From Dehalococcoidia bacterium (lineage in GTDB: Bacteria > Chloroflexota > Dehalococcoidia > GIF9 > UBA5629), in the NCBI GenBank assembly GCA_007280145.1, contig QYPU01000067.1, forward strand, positions 1-13,217: 13,217 nucleotides of DNA, given 5' to 3'. Below are positions 13,085 through 13,217 of the stretch, in pieces; the first letter of the stretch is position 1, and each line of letters starts with the position of its first letter. A program made the position numbers and the translations under genes. The notes beneath the pieces are model-generated. The model was not told the DNA's origin. It made no database searches and saw only the letters and a program-made list of their open reading frames with translations.

Positions 13085-13160
13085 TGGTGCCCCCAAGGGA
13101 ATTCGAATCCCTGTCGCCAGCTTGAAAGGCTGATGTCCTAGGCCTCTAGACGATGGGGGC
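13085..13160 (-). tRNA. tRNA-Glu (anticodon UUC), CCA encoded
   Basis: On the minus strand the sequence folds as a complete cloverleaf. The acceptor stem is GCCCCCA with TGGGGGC, and the D-arm lies around GTCTAGAGGCCTAGGAC. The anticodon stem is TCAGC/GCTGG with loop CTTTCAA, giving anticodon TTC. A 4-base variable loop is followed by the T-arm AGGGA-TTCGAAT-TCCCT. The discriminator A is followed by an encoded CCA. Its 3' end points left, toward the possible attachment-site copy at 6259-6286. Confidence 0.96.
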
Positions 13161-13217
13161 AGCTAACTTAAGGATAAACAGGCAGGGCTTCAAGCCCGGC
13201 CGTTTCAGAAAAGCCAG

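Noticed and set aside
13181..13201. GC-rich hairpin GGGC-TTCAA-GCCC right of tRNA-Glu
   Set aside because: No T-run on either strand and no gene end visible next to it; function not supported.
1..13217. CRISPR array, rRNA, transposase or integrase genes
   Set aside because: Looked for on both strands; no regularly spaced repeats, rRNA sequence or recombinase motifs were seen.

Overview
The window reads as a stretch of bacterial chromosome with moderate G+C and compact metabolic genes. The mix of genes (ADP-forming acyl-CoA synthetase, acyl-CoA dehydrogenase, two compact-cluster iron-sulfur flavoproteins, two AhpD-like carboxymuconolactone decarboxylase-family proteins, a class 1B dihydroorotate dehydrogenase) suggests an anaerobic, fatty/organic-acid-metabolising bacterium. 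A Dehalococcoidia-type Chloroflexota is my best guess. This is inference from gene content, since no taxonomic marker such as rRNA is present.

Left part (1-6255). A minus-strand ATP-grasp subunit of an ADP-forming acyl-CoA synthetase runs off the left edge. It is followed by an iron-sulfur flavoprotein (+), an AhpD-like protein (-), an acyl-CoA dehydrogenase (+), and a tightly coupled minus-strand pair: an MTH1187/UPF0045 thiamine-binding-type protein followed by pyrD. A 469-base gap then holds a degenerate repetitive element with inverted ends. After it come rimI (+) and a closely spaced all-helical gene of unknown function.

Middle part (6256-10700). Directly after the helical gene lies a 28-base copy of the 3' end of a tRNA gene, matching the intact tRNA-Glu at the right of the window at 26 of 28 positions. 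Next come an unknown coiled-coil gene, a leader with a possible three-way-junction RNA, a second AhpD-like protein, a VOC/glyoxalase-fold protein, a short broken copy of the 3' end of the helical gene, and a metallo-beta-lactamase-fold hydrolase. A second iron-sulfur flavoprotein faces the hydrolase. A small zinc-ribbon protein and a candidate 27-residue membrane peptide follow on the minus strand.

Right part (10701-13217). A 51-residue basic coiled-coil protein precedes a three-gene operon (11089-12762). That operon has a good sigma-70-type promoter and encodes two proteins I do not recognise plus a HEPN-like helical protein. A tRNA-Glu(UUC) gene on the minus strand follows.

The intact tRNA has its 3' end facing left, and the partial copy lies 6.8 kb away in the same orientation. 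This is the geometry of an element integrated at a tRNA 3' end, although no integrase is visible. The three-gene HEPN cassette inside that interval is the best candidate here for an undescribed system, possibly toxin-antitoxin or defence. That role rests on architecture and location, not on recognised homology of the first two proteins.
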